Below are positions 25,135-36,052 of a stretch of 64,000 nt of DNA, piece after piece (position 1 is the first letter of the stretch; every line of letters begins with the position of its first letter). Below the pieces are notes generated by a model. That model was given only the letters and a program-made list of their open reading frames with translations. It made no database searches and was not told where the DNA came from. A program made the position numbers and the translations under genes. The stretch comes from Sphingomonas hengshuiensis (GTDB lineage: Bacteria; Pseudomonadota; Alphaproteobacteria; Sphingomonadales; Sphingomonadaceae), in the NCBI RefSeq assembly GCF_000935025.1, contig NZ_CP010836.1, positions 2,170,001 to 2,234,000 of the forward strand, read 5' to 3'.

Positions 25135-25988
25135 TCCGGCTGCTCCCCGTCGAGTTCGGCCAGCGCCTGGGCGAACTGTGCGTCGGTGGGCACGCCATGG
25201 TGCCACCCCGCCTGATTTTCCATGTAGCTGACGCCGCGCCCCTTCACGGTGCGCGCGATCACGCATAGCGGCTTGCTGCGCGGGGTCGCGGGCGCAGCGA
25301 GCACGTCGAGCAGCTGCGCGGCATCATGCCCGTCGATCTCGACCACGTCCCAGCCGAAGGCGCGCCATTTGTCGGCCAGCGGCTCGAGCGAATTGGTGTC
25401 CTCGGTCGGCGCGCCCTGCTGCAAATTGTTGCGGTCGACGATCGCGGTGAGATTGCCCAGCCCGCGATGCCCGGCGAACATCGCCGCTTCCCACATGCTG
25501 CCTTCCTGCAACTCGCCGTCGCCGGTGAGCACGAAGACGCGATAGTCGGCGGCGTCGATCTGCCCCGCGACGGCAATGCCGACCGCGACCGGCAGCCCAT
25601 GGCCGAGCGGCCCGGTATTGGTCTCGACCCCCGGCAGATAGGTGCGGTTGGGATGGCCGTTGAGCCGCGACTGCGGCGCGAGATAGGTCTCCAACTCGGC
25701 CTCGGAAAAATAGCCCGCCCCGGCCAGCGCGGCATAGAGCGCGCCGGTGCAATGCCCCTTGCTCATCACGAAGCGATCGCGCGACGGATCGTTCGGAACC
25801 GCAGGATCGAATCGGAGAACCCCGAAATAGATCGCAGCGAGGATATCCGCCGCGGACAGATCGCCGCCGGGATGCCCCTGGCCGGCGCGATGGATCATCG
25901 TCAGCGCCTGTCGGCGAATCCAGTTGCCGCGCACCTGGATCGTCGCAGGCAGCGCCTCGACGCCACGCAGTTTCGTTTCGTTACCCAA
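25131..25988 (-). CDS. Transketolase family, N-terminal subunit (candidate apulose-4-phosphate transketolase)
   Basis: A 285-residue thiamine-diphosphate-binding half. Motifs: HRAGQGHPGGDLSAADIL, KGHCTGALYAAL, NTGPLGHGLPVAVGIA and the cofactor motif GDGELQEGSMWEA ending in DRNNLQ. I start it at TTG 25988, which has AGGAGG five bases upstream; a GTG five codons earlier (26003) lacks a proper ribosome site. It is the first gene of a minus-strand run (two transketolase subunits, kinase, DUF1593, GH31, GH106), divergent from the ABC transporter operon. Confidence 0.9.
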   Translation of the reverse strand: MGNETKLRGVEALPATIQVRGNWIRRQALTMIHRAGQGHPGGDLSAADILAAIYFGVLRFDPAVPNDPSRDRFVMSKGHCTGALYAALAGAGYFSEAELETYLAPQSRLNGHPNRTYLPGVETNTGPLGHGLPVAVGIAVAGQIDAADYRVFVLTGDGELQEGSMWEAAMFAGHRGLGNLTAIVDRNNLQQGAPTEDTNSLEPLADKWRAFGWDVVEIDGHDAAQLLDVLAAPATPRSKPLCVIARTVKGRGVSYMENQAGWHHGVPTDAQFAQALAELDGEQPE

Positions 25989-26044
25989 GCCATCCTCCTG
26001 CACTCCCGCCTACCGCCAGACTCGGCCCGCGGCAACGGGGTCAT

Positions 26045-26080
26045 TTGCGTTTTCTTTCGTTTCTTTAGCTTTTTCCTTTC
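26045..26080. promoter_or_regulatory. CTTTC-rich tract, possible DeoR-family operator
   Basis: In the 172-base divergent gap the sequence TTTTCTTTCGTTTCTTTAGC, followed by TTTTTCCTTTC, repeats CTTTC-like units. DeoR-family sugar regulators such as E. coli AgaR bind sites built of repeated CTTTC. A DeoR-type gene lies in the plus-strand operon, so it may control both directions from here. Base composition differs sharply from the GC-rich surround. Confidence 0.5.
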
Positions 26081-26160
26081 ATAGCGCAACGACTCTGTTT
26101 GACATCGCTGCGTCTGCCTGACTAACCAGTGGCACGCCGCGGCCATGCAGAGCCGCGCAA

Positions 26161-26838
26161 ATGGAGACGATGCGCGGGATGGCTCACCCCCCAAGGCCTA
26201 ACAGATCGGGTTATGCGCGCACAGGCGGCGCCCTGCTCGCCTGTGCGCTGCTGGGCGGGTGCACCTTGCTGCCGATCGACGAGGCGCGGATGCTGCGCGA
26301 GCGGAGCAGCGGGTCGTTCGACGCCACGCGCTATGTCGCCGAAATCTGGGACAGCCGCGCCCGCCCGGCGCTGGCCGCGCGCACCGTCGCGATCGACGCG
26401 GTGCGGACCGCCGATCTCGACCGTTTCGGCGCCGAGCAGGGCCGCCGCGCGGGCGAGGGTTCGCCCTGGACCTTCGTCGTCGAGGGCGAGGCCGTCGTCC
26501 GCGAAGCCCGGACCGACCAGCCGCGCGGTACGCTGACGATCGACACGCCCGGCGGCGGCGCGACGATCCTGACCGGGCCGGTGATCAGCGGCAGCGCGAT
26601 TCGCGACGCGCTGCCCTTTATCCGCTTCGACGGGTTCTCGGACCAGATCGCCTATGCCGAAGTCGGCGCCGAGCTGACCGAGCGCGCGCTCCGCCCGCTC
26701 CAGCCGACGCTCCGCAGCCTGCGCGTCGGCGACCGCGTGCGCTTCCGCGGCGTCGCGAGCATCGTCGCGCCGGGCGATCCGATCGCGATCACCCCCTTTG
26801 AGATCGCGCGCATCGGCGGCGGAGACGCCGCGCGATGA
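26161..26838 (+). CDS. DUF2291 family lipoprotein
   Basis: A 225-residue protein, probably a periplasm-facing lipoprotein: a hydrophobic segment runs into the lipobox LLGGC at about residues 34-38. The rest has a GTLTIDTPGGGATILTGPVISGSAIRDALPFI region typical of DUF2291. Genes of this family sit beside ribose-type sugar ABC transporters, and its stop overlaps the ATPase start (ATGA). The role is unknown; it may assist capture or delivery of the sugar. Starts at codon 4 or codon 7 of this frame are also possible. Confidence 0.75.
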   Translation: METMRGMAHPPRPNRSGYARTGGALLACALLGGCTLLPIDEARMLRERSSGSFDATRYVAEIWDSRARPALAARTVAIDAVRTADLDRFGAEQGRRAGEGSPWTFVVEGEAVVREARTDQPRGTLTIDTPGGGATILTGPVISGSAIRDALPFIRFDGFSDQIAYAEVGAELTERALRPLQPTLRSLRVGDRVRFRGVASIVAPGDPIAITPFEIARIGGGDAAR

Positions 26839-28346
26839 TTCGCATCGCCGCGCGCAGCATCGTCAAGCGCTATGGCGCAGTCCACGCGCTGCGCGATGTC
26901 GACCTCGACATCCATGGCGGCGCGGTCAACGTGCTGATCGGCGAAAATGGCGCGGGCAAATCGACGCTGATGCGGATCATCGCGGGCGTCGAGACGCCGG
27001 ACGACGGCAGTCTGCTGCTCGACGGGGCGCCGATCCGGCTGCGTTCGGTGCAGGACGCCGCGGCGCATGGCATCGGGATCGTCCACCAGGAACTGAGCCT
27101 CTGCCCCAATCTGAGCGTCGCGGAGAATATCTTCCTCGATCGCGGCATCGCCGGCGGACTGGCGCTGCATCCGCGCGCCGAGCGCGCGCGGGCCGCCGAA
27201 CTGCTCGCGCGGCTGGGCGCGGCGATCGATCCCGCGACGCCGGTCGGCGCGCTGCGCGTCGGCGAGCAGCAGATCGTCGAGATCGCCCGCGCCCTATCGC
27301 GCGACGTATCCGTGCTGATCCTCGACGAGCCGACTTCGGCGCTGAGCGCGGCGGAGACCGAGCGGCTGTTCGCGGTGATCGGCGAGCTGCGCGCGGCGGG
27401 GGTCGCGATCGTCTATATCTCGCACCGGCTGGAAGAGATTGTGCGGATCGGCGACCATGTCACCGTGCTGCGCGACGGGCGCCGCGTCGCCTATGCCGGG
27501 CGCGGCGAATTCTCGGTCGACTGGATCGTCGGGCATATGCTGGGCGATCAGGCGATGCCCCGGCGGCGCGACGCCGTCGTGGCGGGTCCCGAAGTGCTGC
27601 GCGTCGACGACCTGTCGGTGCCGCGCGCGAGCGGCGGGCTGGCGGTCGACCGAGTCGGCTTTGCCGCGCATGCAGGCGAGATCACGGCGCTGTACGGGCT
27701 GCTTGGCGCAGGGCGTTCCGAGCTGTTCGAGGCGATTTGCGGCGCGGGCGAATCGCGCGGTTCGATCCGCGTCGAGGGGGTCGAGCTGGCATCGCTGCCG
27801 CTGCGCGCCCGGCTTGCACGCGGCGTCCAATATGTCCCCGAGGATCGCAAGACCGAGGGGCTGTTCCACAATTTCGCAGTGGGGCAGAACCTGTCGGTAT
27901 CGGTGCTCGACCGGCTGCGTCGCGGGCTGTTGTCGCCCGCGCGCGAGACCGAATCGGTGATGCCGATGATGCAGCGGATGGGGGTCAAGGCGCCCTCGCC
28001 GCACGCGCCGATCGGCACGCTGTCGGGCGGCAACCAGCAAAAGGTGCTGATCGGCCGCTCGCTGCTCCCCGGCCCCCGCGTGCTGTTGCTCGACGAGCCG
28101 GGGCGCGGCGTCGATGTCGGTGCGCGCGCGGAAATCTTCGCGGCGATGCGCGACCTTGCGGCGCAGGGCATCGCGATCCTGTTTTCGACCTCCGACCTGA
28201 TCGAGGCGCTGGGCGCCGCCGATCGCATCCTGGTGATGGCGGGCGGGCGGATCACCGCCGACCTGCGCGCCGCCGAGGCGACCGAGGAGGCGCTGGTCCG
28301 CGCCGCCAACCATACCCCCTCTTCCCGCATAGCCGAGGCCGCATGA
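26835..28346 (+). CDS. Sugar ABC transporter ATP-binding protein (RbsA-like, two nucleotide-binding domains)
   Basis: A 503-residue double ATPase that powers import of a monosaccharide. Domain 1: Walker A GENGAGKST, Q-loop HQELSL, signature-like LRVGEQQIVEIARAL and Walker B VLILDEPTSAL. Domain 2: degenerate Walker A (GLLGAGRSELF), complete signature LSGGNQQKVLIGRSL, and LLLDEPGRGVDVGA. This asymmetry is normal for the ribose/xylose family. The next gene is the permease, overlapping by four bases. Confidence 0.94.
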   Translation: MIRIAARSIVKRYGAVHALRDVDLDIHGGAVNVLIGENGAGKSTLMRIIAGVETPDDGSLLLDGAPIRLRSVQDAAAHGIGIVHQELSLCPNLSVAENIFLDRGIAGGLALHPRAERARAAELLARLGAAIDPATPVGALRVGEQQIVEIARALSRDVSVLILDEPTSALSAAETERLFAVIGELRAAGVAIVYISHRLEEIVRIGDHVTVLRDGRRVAYAGRGEFSVDWIVGHMLGDQAMPRRRDAVVAGPEVLRVDDLSVPRASGGLAVDRVGFAAHAGEITALYGLLGAGRSELFEAICGAGESRGSIRVEGVELASLPLRARLARGVQYVPEDRKTEGLFHNFAVGQNLSVSVLDRLRRGLLSPARETESVMPMMQRMGVKAPSPHAPIGTLSGGNQQKVLIGRSLLPGPRVLLLDEPGRGVDVGARAEIFAAMRDLAAQGIAILFSTSDLIEALGAADRILVMAGGRITADLRAAEATEEALVRAANHTPSSRIAEAA

Positions 28347-29376
28347 CGACCACCGCCGACACCCCTGCGGCGCAGAAGCGCGGCGCGCTCGATCTGCTGA
28401 TCCGGCTGCGCGCGCTGATCGCGCTGTTCGTGGTGCTCGCTTTCTTCTCGGCGATGGCGCCGAATTTCCTGTCGGTCGCGAACACGCTGATCATGGCGAA
28501 GCACATCGCGGTCATCGCGATCCTGGGGATCGGGATGACCTTCGTCGTGCTGACCGGCGGAATCGACTTGTCGGTGGGGTCGATCGCCGGGCTGTCGGGG
28601 ATGGTCGCGGGCGCGCTGATCCTCAACGGGGTAGAGCTGACTCCGCTCGGGCTGGTCGCCTTCCCGTCGATCCCGCTGGTGATCCTGGCCGTGGTCGCGC
28701 TGGGGGCGTGCATTGGCGTGGCCAATGGCGTGCTCGTCACGCGCTTCGGCGTGGCGCCGTTCATCGCGACTCTGGGGATGCTGTATGTCGCGCGCGGCGC
28801 CGCGCTGCTGCTGTCCGACGGCGCGACCTTCCCCAATCTGATCGGCAGCGCCGATTTCGGCAACCAGGGCTTTCCCTTTCTCGGCTCGGGGCGGCTGCTC
28901 GGCATCCCGGTGCCGGTGCTGCTGCTGGCGCTGCTGGCGGTGGCGGCGAGCTTCGCGGCGGCGCGGACGGCATTCGGGCGGCGCATCTATGCGGTCGGCG
29001 GCAATGAGCGCGCGGCGTTCCTGTCGGGCATCCGCGTCGGACGCGTCAAAATCTATGCCTATGTCATTTCGGGCGCCTGCGCCGCGCTGGTCGGGCTGAT
29101 CGTCGCGTCGGACCTGGTCTCCGCGCACCCGGCATCGGGCGAGACGTTCGAGCTGAGCGCGATCGCCGCAGTCGTGCTGGGCGGCGCGTCGCTCAGCGGC
29201 GGACGCGGGACGATCGGCGGCACGCTGATCGGCGCGTGCGTGATCGGCGCGCTGGGCGACGGGATGGTGATGCTGGGGATCAGCGAGTTCTGGCAGATGG
29301 TGATCAAGGGGGCAGTGATTGTCGGTGCCGTCATGCTAGACCAGCTGCAGCTCCGCATGACGCGGGGCAGCTGGAG

Positions 29377-29380
<4 letters not shown>
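28343..29380 (+). CDS. Sugar ABC transporter permease (RbsC-like)
   Basis: A 345-residue inner-membrane protein with about ten hydrophobic segments. Family marks: GIGMTFVVLTGGIDLSVGSIAGLSG, NGVLVTRFGVAPFIATLGML, and the cytoplasmic coupling loop with FGRRIYAVGGNERAAFLSGI. Ends QLQLRMTRGSWR. The start ATG at 28343 overlaps the ATPase stop, and its own stop overlaps the DeoR start, so the genes are tightly coupled. Forms the membrane channel of the ribose-type importer. Confidence 0.94.
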
Positions 29381-31130
<1,750 letters not shown>

Positions 31131-31146
31131 TCGGAAGGAAGACGCG

Positions 31147-32124
31147 ATGGCGAGCGAACAGAAGTTCGGCGCAGGGATCTGGCATTTCGCGACCTATGTC
31201 GATCGCTATGCGACCGATGGCTATGGCCCGCCGCGCACGCTGATCGAGATGATCGACATGGCCGGCCAGGTCGGCGACCTGTCGGTGGTCGACATCAACT
31301 ATCCGTTCGCCGACCCCAAGCTCAGCCTCGACGCCGTCGATGTCGCGCTCAAGCGCAACAATCTCGAGGTCATCGGGATCACGCCGGAAATCTATACCCG
31401 CGAATTCGCCAAGGGCGCCTTCACCAATCCCGATCCGGGGGTGCGCCGCCGCGCCAACGAGCTGATCAACGACGCCGCCAATGTCGTCCGCCGCTTCGGC
31501 GCCAAATATGTGAAGCTGTGGCCGGGCCAGGATGGCTGGGACTATCCGTTCCAGGTCGATCATGGCGACCTGTGGCGCGCCAGCCTCGACGGCGTCGGCG
31601 AACTCGCGCAGCAGAACCCCGACCTGCAATTCGTGATCGAATATAAGCCGCGCGAGCCGCGCAACCATATGAGCTTCGACAGCGTCGCGCGCACCTTGCT
31701 GGGGATCGAGAAGATCGGGCTGCCCAATGTCGGCATCCTGCTCGATTTCGGCCATTCGCTGTACGGCGGCGAATCCCCCGCCGACGCGGCGCAGCTCGCG
31801 ATCGACCATGGCCGGCTGTTCGGGATGGACGTGAACGACAATCTGCGCGGATGGGACGACGACATGATCGCCGGATCGGTCCACCCGATCGAGCTGTTCG
31901 AATTCTTCTACACGCTGCGCAAGAACAAGTGGGAAGGCGTGTGGCAGCTCGACCAGTTCCCGTTCCGCGAGGATTGCGTCGGCGCGGCGCAGAGCGCGAT
32001 CGGTTTCCTCAAGCATATCGAAAAGGCACTCAACCGGCTCGATTTCGACGCGATGCGCGCCGCGCAGGCGAAGCAGGACGCCGTCACTGCACTGAATCTG
32101 GCGCGGTCGGCCCTGTTCGGCTGA
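31147..32124 (+). CDS. Sugar isomerase/epimerase, TIM-barrel (candidate D-apiose isomerase)
   Basis: A 325-residue xylose-isomerase-like TIM-barrel protein. Start ATG at 31147 follows GGAAGGAAGACGCG. Seen: [47 protein letters not shown], and candidate metal ligands Glu ([13 protein letters not shown]), Asp (LLDFGHSL), Asp (GMDVNDN) and Glu/Asp late in the barrel ([13 protein letters not shown]). It lies 16 bases after the binding-protein gene as last gene of the transporter operon. With a ketose kinase and split transketolase in the divergent operon, the simplest role is aldose to ketose conversion, D-apiose to D-apulose in the known pathway. An L-rhamnose isomerase-like role is less likely, since no aldolase gene is present. 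Confidence 0.85.
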   Translation: MASEQKFGAGIWHFATYVDRYATDGYGPPRTLIEMIDMAGQVGDLSVVDINYPFADPKLSLDAVDVALKRNNLEVIGITPEIYTREFAKGAFTNPDPGVRRRANELINDAANVVRRFGAKYVKLWPGQDGWDYPFQVDHGDLWRASLDGVGELAQQNPDLQFVIEYKPREPRNHMSFDSVARTLLGIEKIGLPNVGILLDFGHSLYGGESPADAAQLAIDHGRLFGMDVNDNLRGWDDDMIAGSVHPIELFEFFYTLRKNKWEGVWQLDQFPFREDCVGAAQSAIGFLKHIEKALNRLDFDAMRAAQAKQDAVTALNLARSALFG

Positions 32125-32249
32125 CCGGGTCGAAACGCCTTCGTCACGACTTGGGCTGGCGGCACGCTTTCTGTTAACCCTGTCGCCAAGGCGATTCGGA
32201 GCAGAGGCATGCAGGGGGCCAAGGCGGGTATCGGAACGGGCGCGCGGCG

Positions 32250-32879
32250 ATGATCGCCGCGTTCCTGCTCCGCGCCGGGCCGGGCCCCGCCCCCGCCGCG
32301 CCGGTCGACTGGGCGAGTTGGGCGCAGGTCGGGCTGCTCGTGCTGGCGATCCTGTGCGCGGCCTGCATCGTGCGTGCGGCCACCCCGGCGCCGCCCGCGA
32401 CCAGCCAAAGCAAGGCGTTTGCGCGCTTCGTCCGCACCGGAGTCGAGCGGCACAGCCAGACCATCGTGACGTTGTTCAAGGACCGGCTGCAACAGGTCCC
32501 CGCCGACTTTACCGAGGCACAGGCCTATATCCGCGGGCTGCGCAAGGAATTGCGCCTGCCGCTCGGCTTTATCGCGCAGGTCGGGAAACCGGGGTTCGAC
32601 GCATGGCCCGACCTCAAGCTGTACGAGGCATTCCACGCCTGGGCCGAGCCGATCCACTATACCGACGGGCTGTTGCAGGACATGCTGGCCGACCTGATCG
32701 CGGCATCGAACAAGGCGCTGGTCGGGCCGCTGCTCGAACAGTTTCGCCGCAACGAATGGAGCATCCGCGTCGATCTGCTCGATTTCGAGACGCGGCGGGC
32801 GGCGGTGGTCAAGGCGGCGAAGGCGATCGAAGAGCCCGGGGACAAGGCGAAAGGCAGCGCGCATGCCGCACATGGCTGA
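32250..32879 (+). CDS. Membrane-anchored protein of unknown function
   Basis: A 209-residue protein that I do not recognise. One transmembrane segment (about residues 25-44, WAQVGLLVLAILCAACIV) precedes a helical, charged domain that would face the cytoplasm, with LFKDRLQQVPADFTEAQAYI and LYEAFHAWAEPIHYTDGLLQ. The 125 bases upstream of the ATG show no clear ribosome site. It stands alone after the transporter operon and is followed by two other small unknown genes on the same strand. Confidence 0.6.
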   Translation: MIAAFLLRAGPGPAPAAPVDWASWAQVGLLVLAILCAACIVRAATPAPPATSQSKAFARFVRTGVERHSQTIVTLFKDRLQQVPADFTEAQAYIRGLRKELRLPLGFIAQVGKPGFDAWPDLKLYEAFHAWAEPIHYTDGLLQDMLADLIAASNKALVGPLLEQFRRNEWSIRVDLLDFETRRAAVVKAAKAIEEPGDKAKGSAHAAHG

Positions 32880-33004
32880 TCGCGCGCCGACACCGGGTTC
32901 GCGACCAATGCCCGCTGCGGCGCGACAATCCGCAATTCCCCGCCATTGCCGCGTCCCCCGCGCCCCGCTACCCCTATCGCCGGGGGAGATTTGGGGTGGG
33001 TTCG

Positions 33005-33235
33005 ATGGCCGACGTCTTTGTATTCCTGTACGCGATGCTCGCGGGGTTCGTTCTGCTGGCGATGCAGCGCAATGCGCGCGAACACCGCCCCAATCCGCAA
33101 ATGGTGACGATGGTCGGCTGGGGGCTGTTCTCGCTCTCCTCGACGCTCGCGGTGCTGCTCGGCGCTGTCGCGCTCGCGCTCGCGCTGGGGCTTCACGTCC
33201 CGCTCCCCGCAGCCTTCACGACCTCCCCCTTCTGA
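33005..33235 (+). CDS. Small two-span membrane protein, unknown
   Basis: A 76-residue protein: a first hydrophobic helix (ADVFVFLYAMLAGFVLLAM), a short polar loop RNAREHRPNPQMV, and a second helix (GWGLFSLSSTLAVLLGAVAL). The sequence before the ATG is rich in GGGG/GGAG. No family recognised. Confidence 0.6.
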   Translation: MADVFVFLYAMLAGFVLLAMQRNAREHRPNPQMVTMVGWGLFSLSSTLAVLLGAVALALALGLHVPLPAAFTTSPF

Positions 33236-33397
33236 TCGCAAGGCCCGTCCCGTCCGAGGACCGCCCCGCGACGCCACCGCACGCCGTCCACGACGCGATG
33301 CCGCAACACAGCCCTGCGATGGAGGCGACACGCAGCGGCTGACCGACCTGCGCGCGGGCGGCGTTGCGCGCGACTTTCGATTCTGGGGGGAAATTCG

Positions 33398-33805
33398 ATG
33401 GGCTTTTTCGACTGGTTCAAACGACGCGTACAGCCGCCAGCCGAGGCCGCGCCGCCTCCCGCGCCGGAAGTCCTCGAACCCGATACGCCGTGGCGGGTGG
33501 GATGCGGCGACGACGATGTGTGGATGATCGATCCGGAGGGCGTTCGCCGATCGGTGGCGCTCGCCGACCTGTTCGCCATCGCGATCGAAGCCAGCGATAC
33601 CGGGACCGCGGGGCTCGACGTCTGGTGGCTCTTCTATGGGGAGGACGAGGACCTCGCCTTTTCGGCGCCACTGGGCGCGGCGGGACAGGCAGCGATGGTC
33701 GCGCGGCTTTCGACGCTGCCGGGGTTCCGGCACGATCGGCTGGCCGAGGCGACCGAATCGTCCGACGTCGACACTTTCGTCCTGTGGCAGCGCCCGTTCG
33801 ACTGA
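33398..33805 (+). CDS. Hypothetical small acidic protein
   Basis: A 135-residue protein with GGGGGGAAATTCG before the ATG, a good ribosome site. It begins MGFFDWFKRRVQPPAEAAPP, a short basic head with a Pro/Ala linker, then a compact acidic domain with WRVGCGDDDVWMIDPEG and WWLFYGEDEDLAF. No signal peptide or membrane helix. Family not recognised. Confidence 0.6.
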   Translation: MGFFDWFKRRVQPPAEAAPPPAPEVLEPDTPWRVGCGDDDVWMIDPEGVRRSVALADLFAIAIEASDTGTAGLDVWWLFYGEDEDLAFSAPLGAAGQAAMVARLSTLPGFRHDRLAEATESSDVDTFVLWQRPFD

Positions 33806-33907
33806 GTCGCGGGATTCCGGGTTTTGGGTACGGAGCGCAGGGGCGCGATGCCGTAGCGTCGGAAAGTCCGGTATGGACAGCCTTGCCGGTTGCGCTATCA
33901 CTCCGGC

Positions 33908-34852
33908 ATGGCTCTTCCCGCTCTCTTCGATCGCCTCCGGCTCCCCGTGATCGGGTCGCCGCTGTTCATCATCTCGGTGCCCGATCTGGTGATCGCGCAG
34001 TGCAAGGCGGGGATCGTCGGCTCGTTCCCGGCGCTCAACGCGCGGCCGCAGGGGGTGCTCGACGAATGGCTGCACCGGATTACCGAGGAGCTGGCGGCAT
34101 GGGATCGCGATCACCCGGATACGCCCGCGGCGCCGTTCGCGGTCAACCAGATCGTGCATCGCTCGAACACACGGCTGGAGCAGGACGTCGCGACCTGCGC
34201 CAAGTGGAAGGTGCCGATCGTCATCACGTCGCTCGGCGCGCGGCCCGAACTCAACGACGCCGTGCATGGCTGGGGCGGGATCACGCTGCATGACGTGATC
34301 GACGACCGGTTCGCGCACAAGGCAGTTGAGAAGGGCGCCGACGGACTGATCCTGGTCGCGACGGGCGCGGGCGGCCATGCGGGCAAGCTCAACCCGTTCC
34401 CGCTCGTCCAGGAAGTGCGCGACTGGTTCGACGGCCCGGTGATCCTGTCGGGCGCGATCGCCACCGGGCGCGCGATCCTGGCGGCGCAGGTGCTGGGCGC
34501 CGACCTCGCCTATATCGGCTCACCCTTCATCGCCGCCGAGGAAGCCAATGCGACCCCCGATTACAAGCAGGGCATCGTCGAGGGCAGCGCCGAGGACATC
34601 GTCTATTCGAACCTGTTCACCGGGGTTCACGGCAATTACCTGCGCGCGTCGATCGTCCGCGCCGGGCTCGACCCCGACAATCTGCCGGTCAGCGACCCCA
34701 GCGCGATGGATTTCGGCGGGGCGAAGGCGTGGAAGGATATCTGGGGGTCGGGCCAGGGCATCGGCGCGGTCCGCCAGGTCGAGCCCGCCGCGACGATGAT
34801 CGCGCGGCTGCGCGATGACTATGCGGCTGCGAAGGCGGCGATCTGCGGCTAG
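33908..34852 (+). CDS. NAD(P)H-dependent flavin oxidoreductase (nitronate monooxygenase-like)
   Basis: A 314-residue FMN enzyme with TIM-barrel fold. Seen: LPVIGSPLFIISVPDLVIAQ, CKAGIVGSFPALNAR, VPIVITSLGA, the phosphate-binding GADGLILVATGAGGHAG, and GAIATGRAILAAQVLGADLAYIGSPF. These match the nitronate monooxygenase/2-nitropropane dioxygenase family, which oxidises alkyl nitronates or related toxic compounds. ATG at 33908 is preferred as it starts the conserved block; six codons upstream are possible. It stands alone. Confidence 0.88.
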   Translation: MALPALFDRLRLPVIGSPLFIISVPDLVIAQCKAGIVGSFPALNARPQGVLDEWLHRITEELAAWDRDHPDTPAAPFAVNQIVHRSNTRLEQDVATCAKWKVPIVITSLGARPELNDAVHGWGGITLHDVIDDRFAHKAVEKGADGLILVATGAGGHAGKLNPFPLVQEVRDWFDGPVILSGAIATGRAILAAQVLGADLAYIGSPFIAAEEANATPDYKQGIVEGSAEDIVYSNLFTGVHGNYLRASIVRAGLDPDNLPVSDPSAMDFGGAKAWKDIWGSGQGIGAVRQVEPAATMIARLRDDYAAAKAAICG

Positions 34853-34886
34853 ACTCTGTTTCAGTGAAGCGGCGCCGGGCGGCGGC

Positions 34887-35348
34887 TCAAAACGCCGCGG
34901 CGAGACGCTGCATCATGGTCCGCGCGGGGCTGTCGACGATCAGGTGCATGTCCGCGGTCGCGTCGATGCGGGCGACGCGGCGATACAGGTCGGTGCTGGT
35001 CGCGATGATCGTCGCGGCCTGGGGCGGCATTGTCGCCAGCGTCGCGCCGTCGGTCTCTGCGGCGAAGCCCAGCCGGCGCGAGGGCGTGCGGGCATCGCCG
35101 GGCGAAAGCTCGCCCGAATCGACGGCGCGCTGCGTCAGCAGCCATGCGATGATGTGCATCAGCCGCGTCGTCACCTTCAGCGACTCACACGAGAACGAAA
35201 CGCGGTCCAGCGGAGCGAGCACGTCGCGCTCGAACCGCCCCGCCTCGTCGAAATAGGTGCGCGCCTCGTCCGCAAGCAGCATCGCCTCGACATAGAGCGA
35301 GTCGACCAGCCGGCGATGCATGCGCGAAGTGTCCGGTTGCCCCACCAT
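34887..35348 (-). CDS. rcdA: DUF1465 family protein (RcdA-type cell-cycle adaptor)
   Basis: A 153-residue helical protein. DUF1465 is the family of Caulobacter RcdA, an adaptor that helps ClpXP degrade CtrA and other cell-cycle proteins. Seen: SLYVEAMLLADEARTYFDEA, DRVSFSCESLKVTTRLMHII, then WLLTQRAVDSGELS. The ATG at 35348 is chosen over a TTG two codons earlier. The conserved core ends near TDLYRRVARID. Its neighbour upstream encodes a YdcH-like protein, also minus strand. Confidence 0.82.
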   Translation of the reverse strand: MVGQPDTSRMHRRLVDSLYVEAMLLADEARTYFDEAGRFERDVLAPLDRVSFSCESLKVTTRLMHIIAWLLTQRAVDSGELSPGDARTPSRRLGFAAETDGATLATMPPQAATIIATSTDLYRRVARIDATADMHLIVDSPARTMMQRLAAAF

Positions 35349-35440
35349 GGGCAATTGGGTGCCACAGCGCCCGAAGCAACGAAATGCTTAATATAGGAGA
35401 GACTGCGTCCCGTTCCGGGAGCGTATCGAGCGCCGCCCGG

Positions 35441-35638
35441 TCAGGCAATGATGTCGGGAATCAGTTCGTCCTCGAGCATCGCGATCTCGTCGCGCAGCTT
35501 TAGCTTGCGCTTCTTCAGCCGCGCAGCCTGGAGCTGGTCCGCCGTCGACAGCGCGAGCAGCGCGGCGATTGCCGCGTCCAGATCCCGATGTTCGGTACGC
35601 AGCGCATCCAGCCGCCGTTCGATCTCGCCTGCGTCCAT
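35441..35638 (-). CDS. YdcH/DUF465 family small coiled protein
   Basis: A 65-residue helical hairpin protein: IERRLDALRTEHRDLDAAIA, then LQAARLKKRKLKLRDEIAML. The second half is the family signature (LKKxKLxLKDEI). ATG at 35638. Function unknown; such proteins are abundant and linked to growth or stress in a few cases. Another member is encoded divergently at 35807. Confidence 0.85.
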   Translation of the reverse strand: MDAGEIERRLDALRTEHRDLDAAIAALLALSTADQLQAARLKKRKLKLRDEIAMLEDELIPDIIA

Positions 35639-35806
35639 GCCTGTCCCCGTCCGCGGCGTCCTTCCTGCACGATGCAGGCGGGTTGGGCAACGGACCATCG
35701 CGGCTTTTCGGCAGGCCATCGCTACGTAATGATTCGGAGCACGACAAACGCAGCGAAAGATGTTCTATTTCGTTCCCCCGGTAGCCCTTGAAGGAGGAAC
35801 GCTTCC

Positions 35807-35959
35807 ATGCATAGCGCGCATTTGTCGGCACTTACGGCCAAGCATTCGAACTTGGACCAGCGAATCGCCACCGAGTCGCAGCGACCGTTACCGGATCAGA
35901 TCCTGCTGGCCGAATTGAAGAAGCGGAAGCTTCGCGTCAAGGAGGAGCTGAGCCGCTAG
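35807..35959 (+). CDS. Second YdcH/DUF465 family small protein
   Basis: A 50-residue protein (MHSAHLSALTAKHSNLDQRI...) with the family motif LAELKKRKLRVKEELSR at the C-terminus. A very good ribosome site, AAGGAGG, stands 9 bases before the ATG. It is divergent from the other YdcH gene, with 168 bases between. The two proteins are only about half identical over the signature, so they are paralogues rather than a recent duplication. Confidence 0.82.
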   Translation: MHSAHLSALTAKHSNLDQRIATESQRPLPDQILLAELKKRKLRVKEELSR

Positions 35960-36052
35960 GCGGCGCTTCCGACGGCTTTGTTCCGGGGTGTGGCCGTCGG
36001 GCCGCACTCCGGGCGAGGCCGTGAAGGGCGGGCGACGCCCAGGTGGGATGGT

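Noticed and set aside
31147..32124. L-rhamnose catabolism as the purpose of the isomerase and kinase
   Set aside because: GH106 suggests rhamnose release, but no rhamnulose-phosphate aldolase, mutarotase or rhamnonate pathway gene is present, while a split transketolase is.
34853..34886. A tRNA or attachment site near the flavin oxidoreductase end
   Set aside because: Only a degenerate CTGTTTCAG repeat relic is visible; no cloverleaf or TTCGAATC-type arm.
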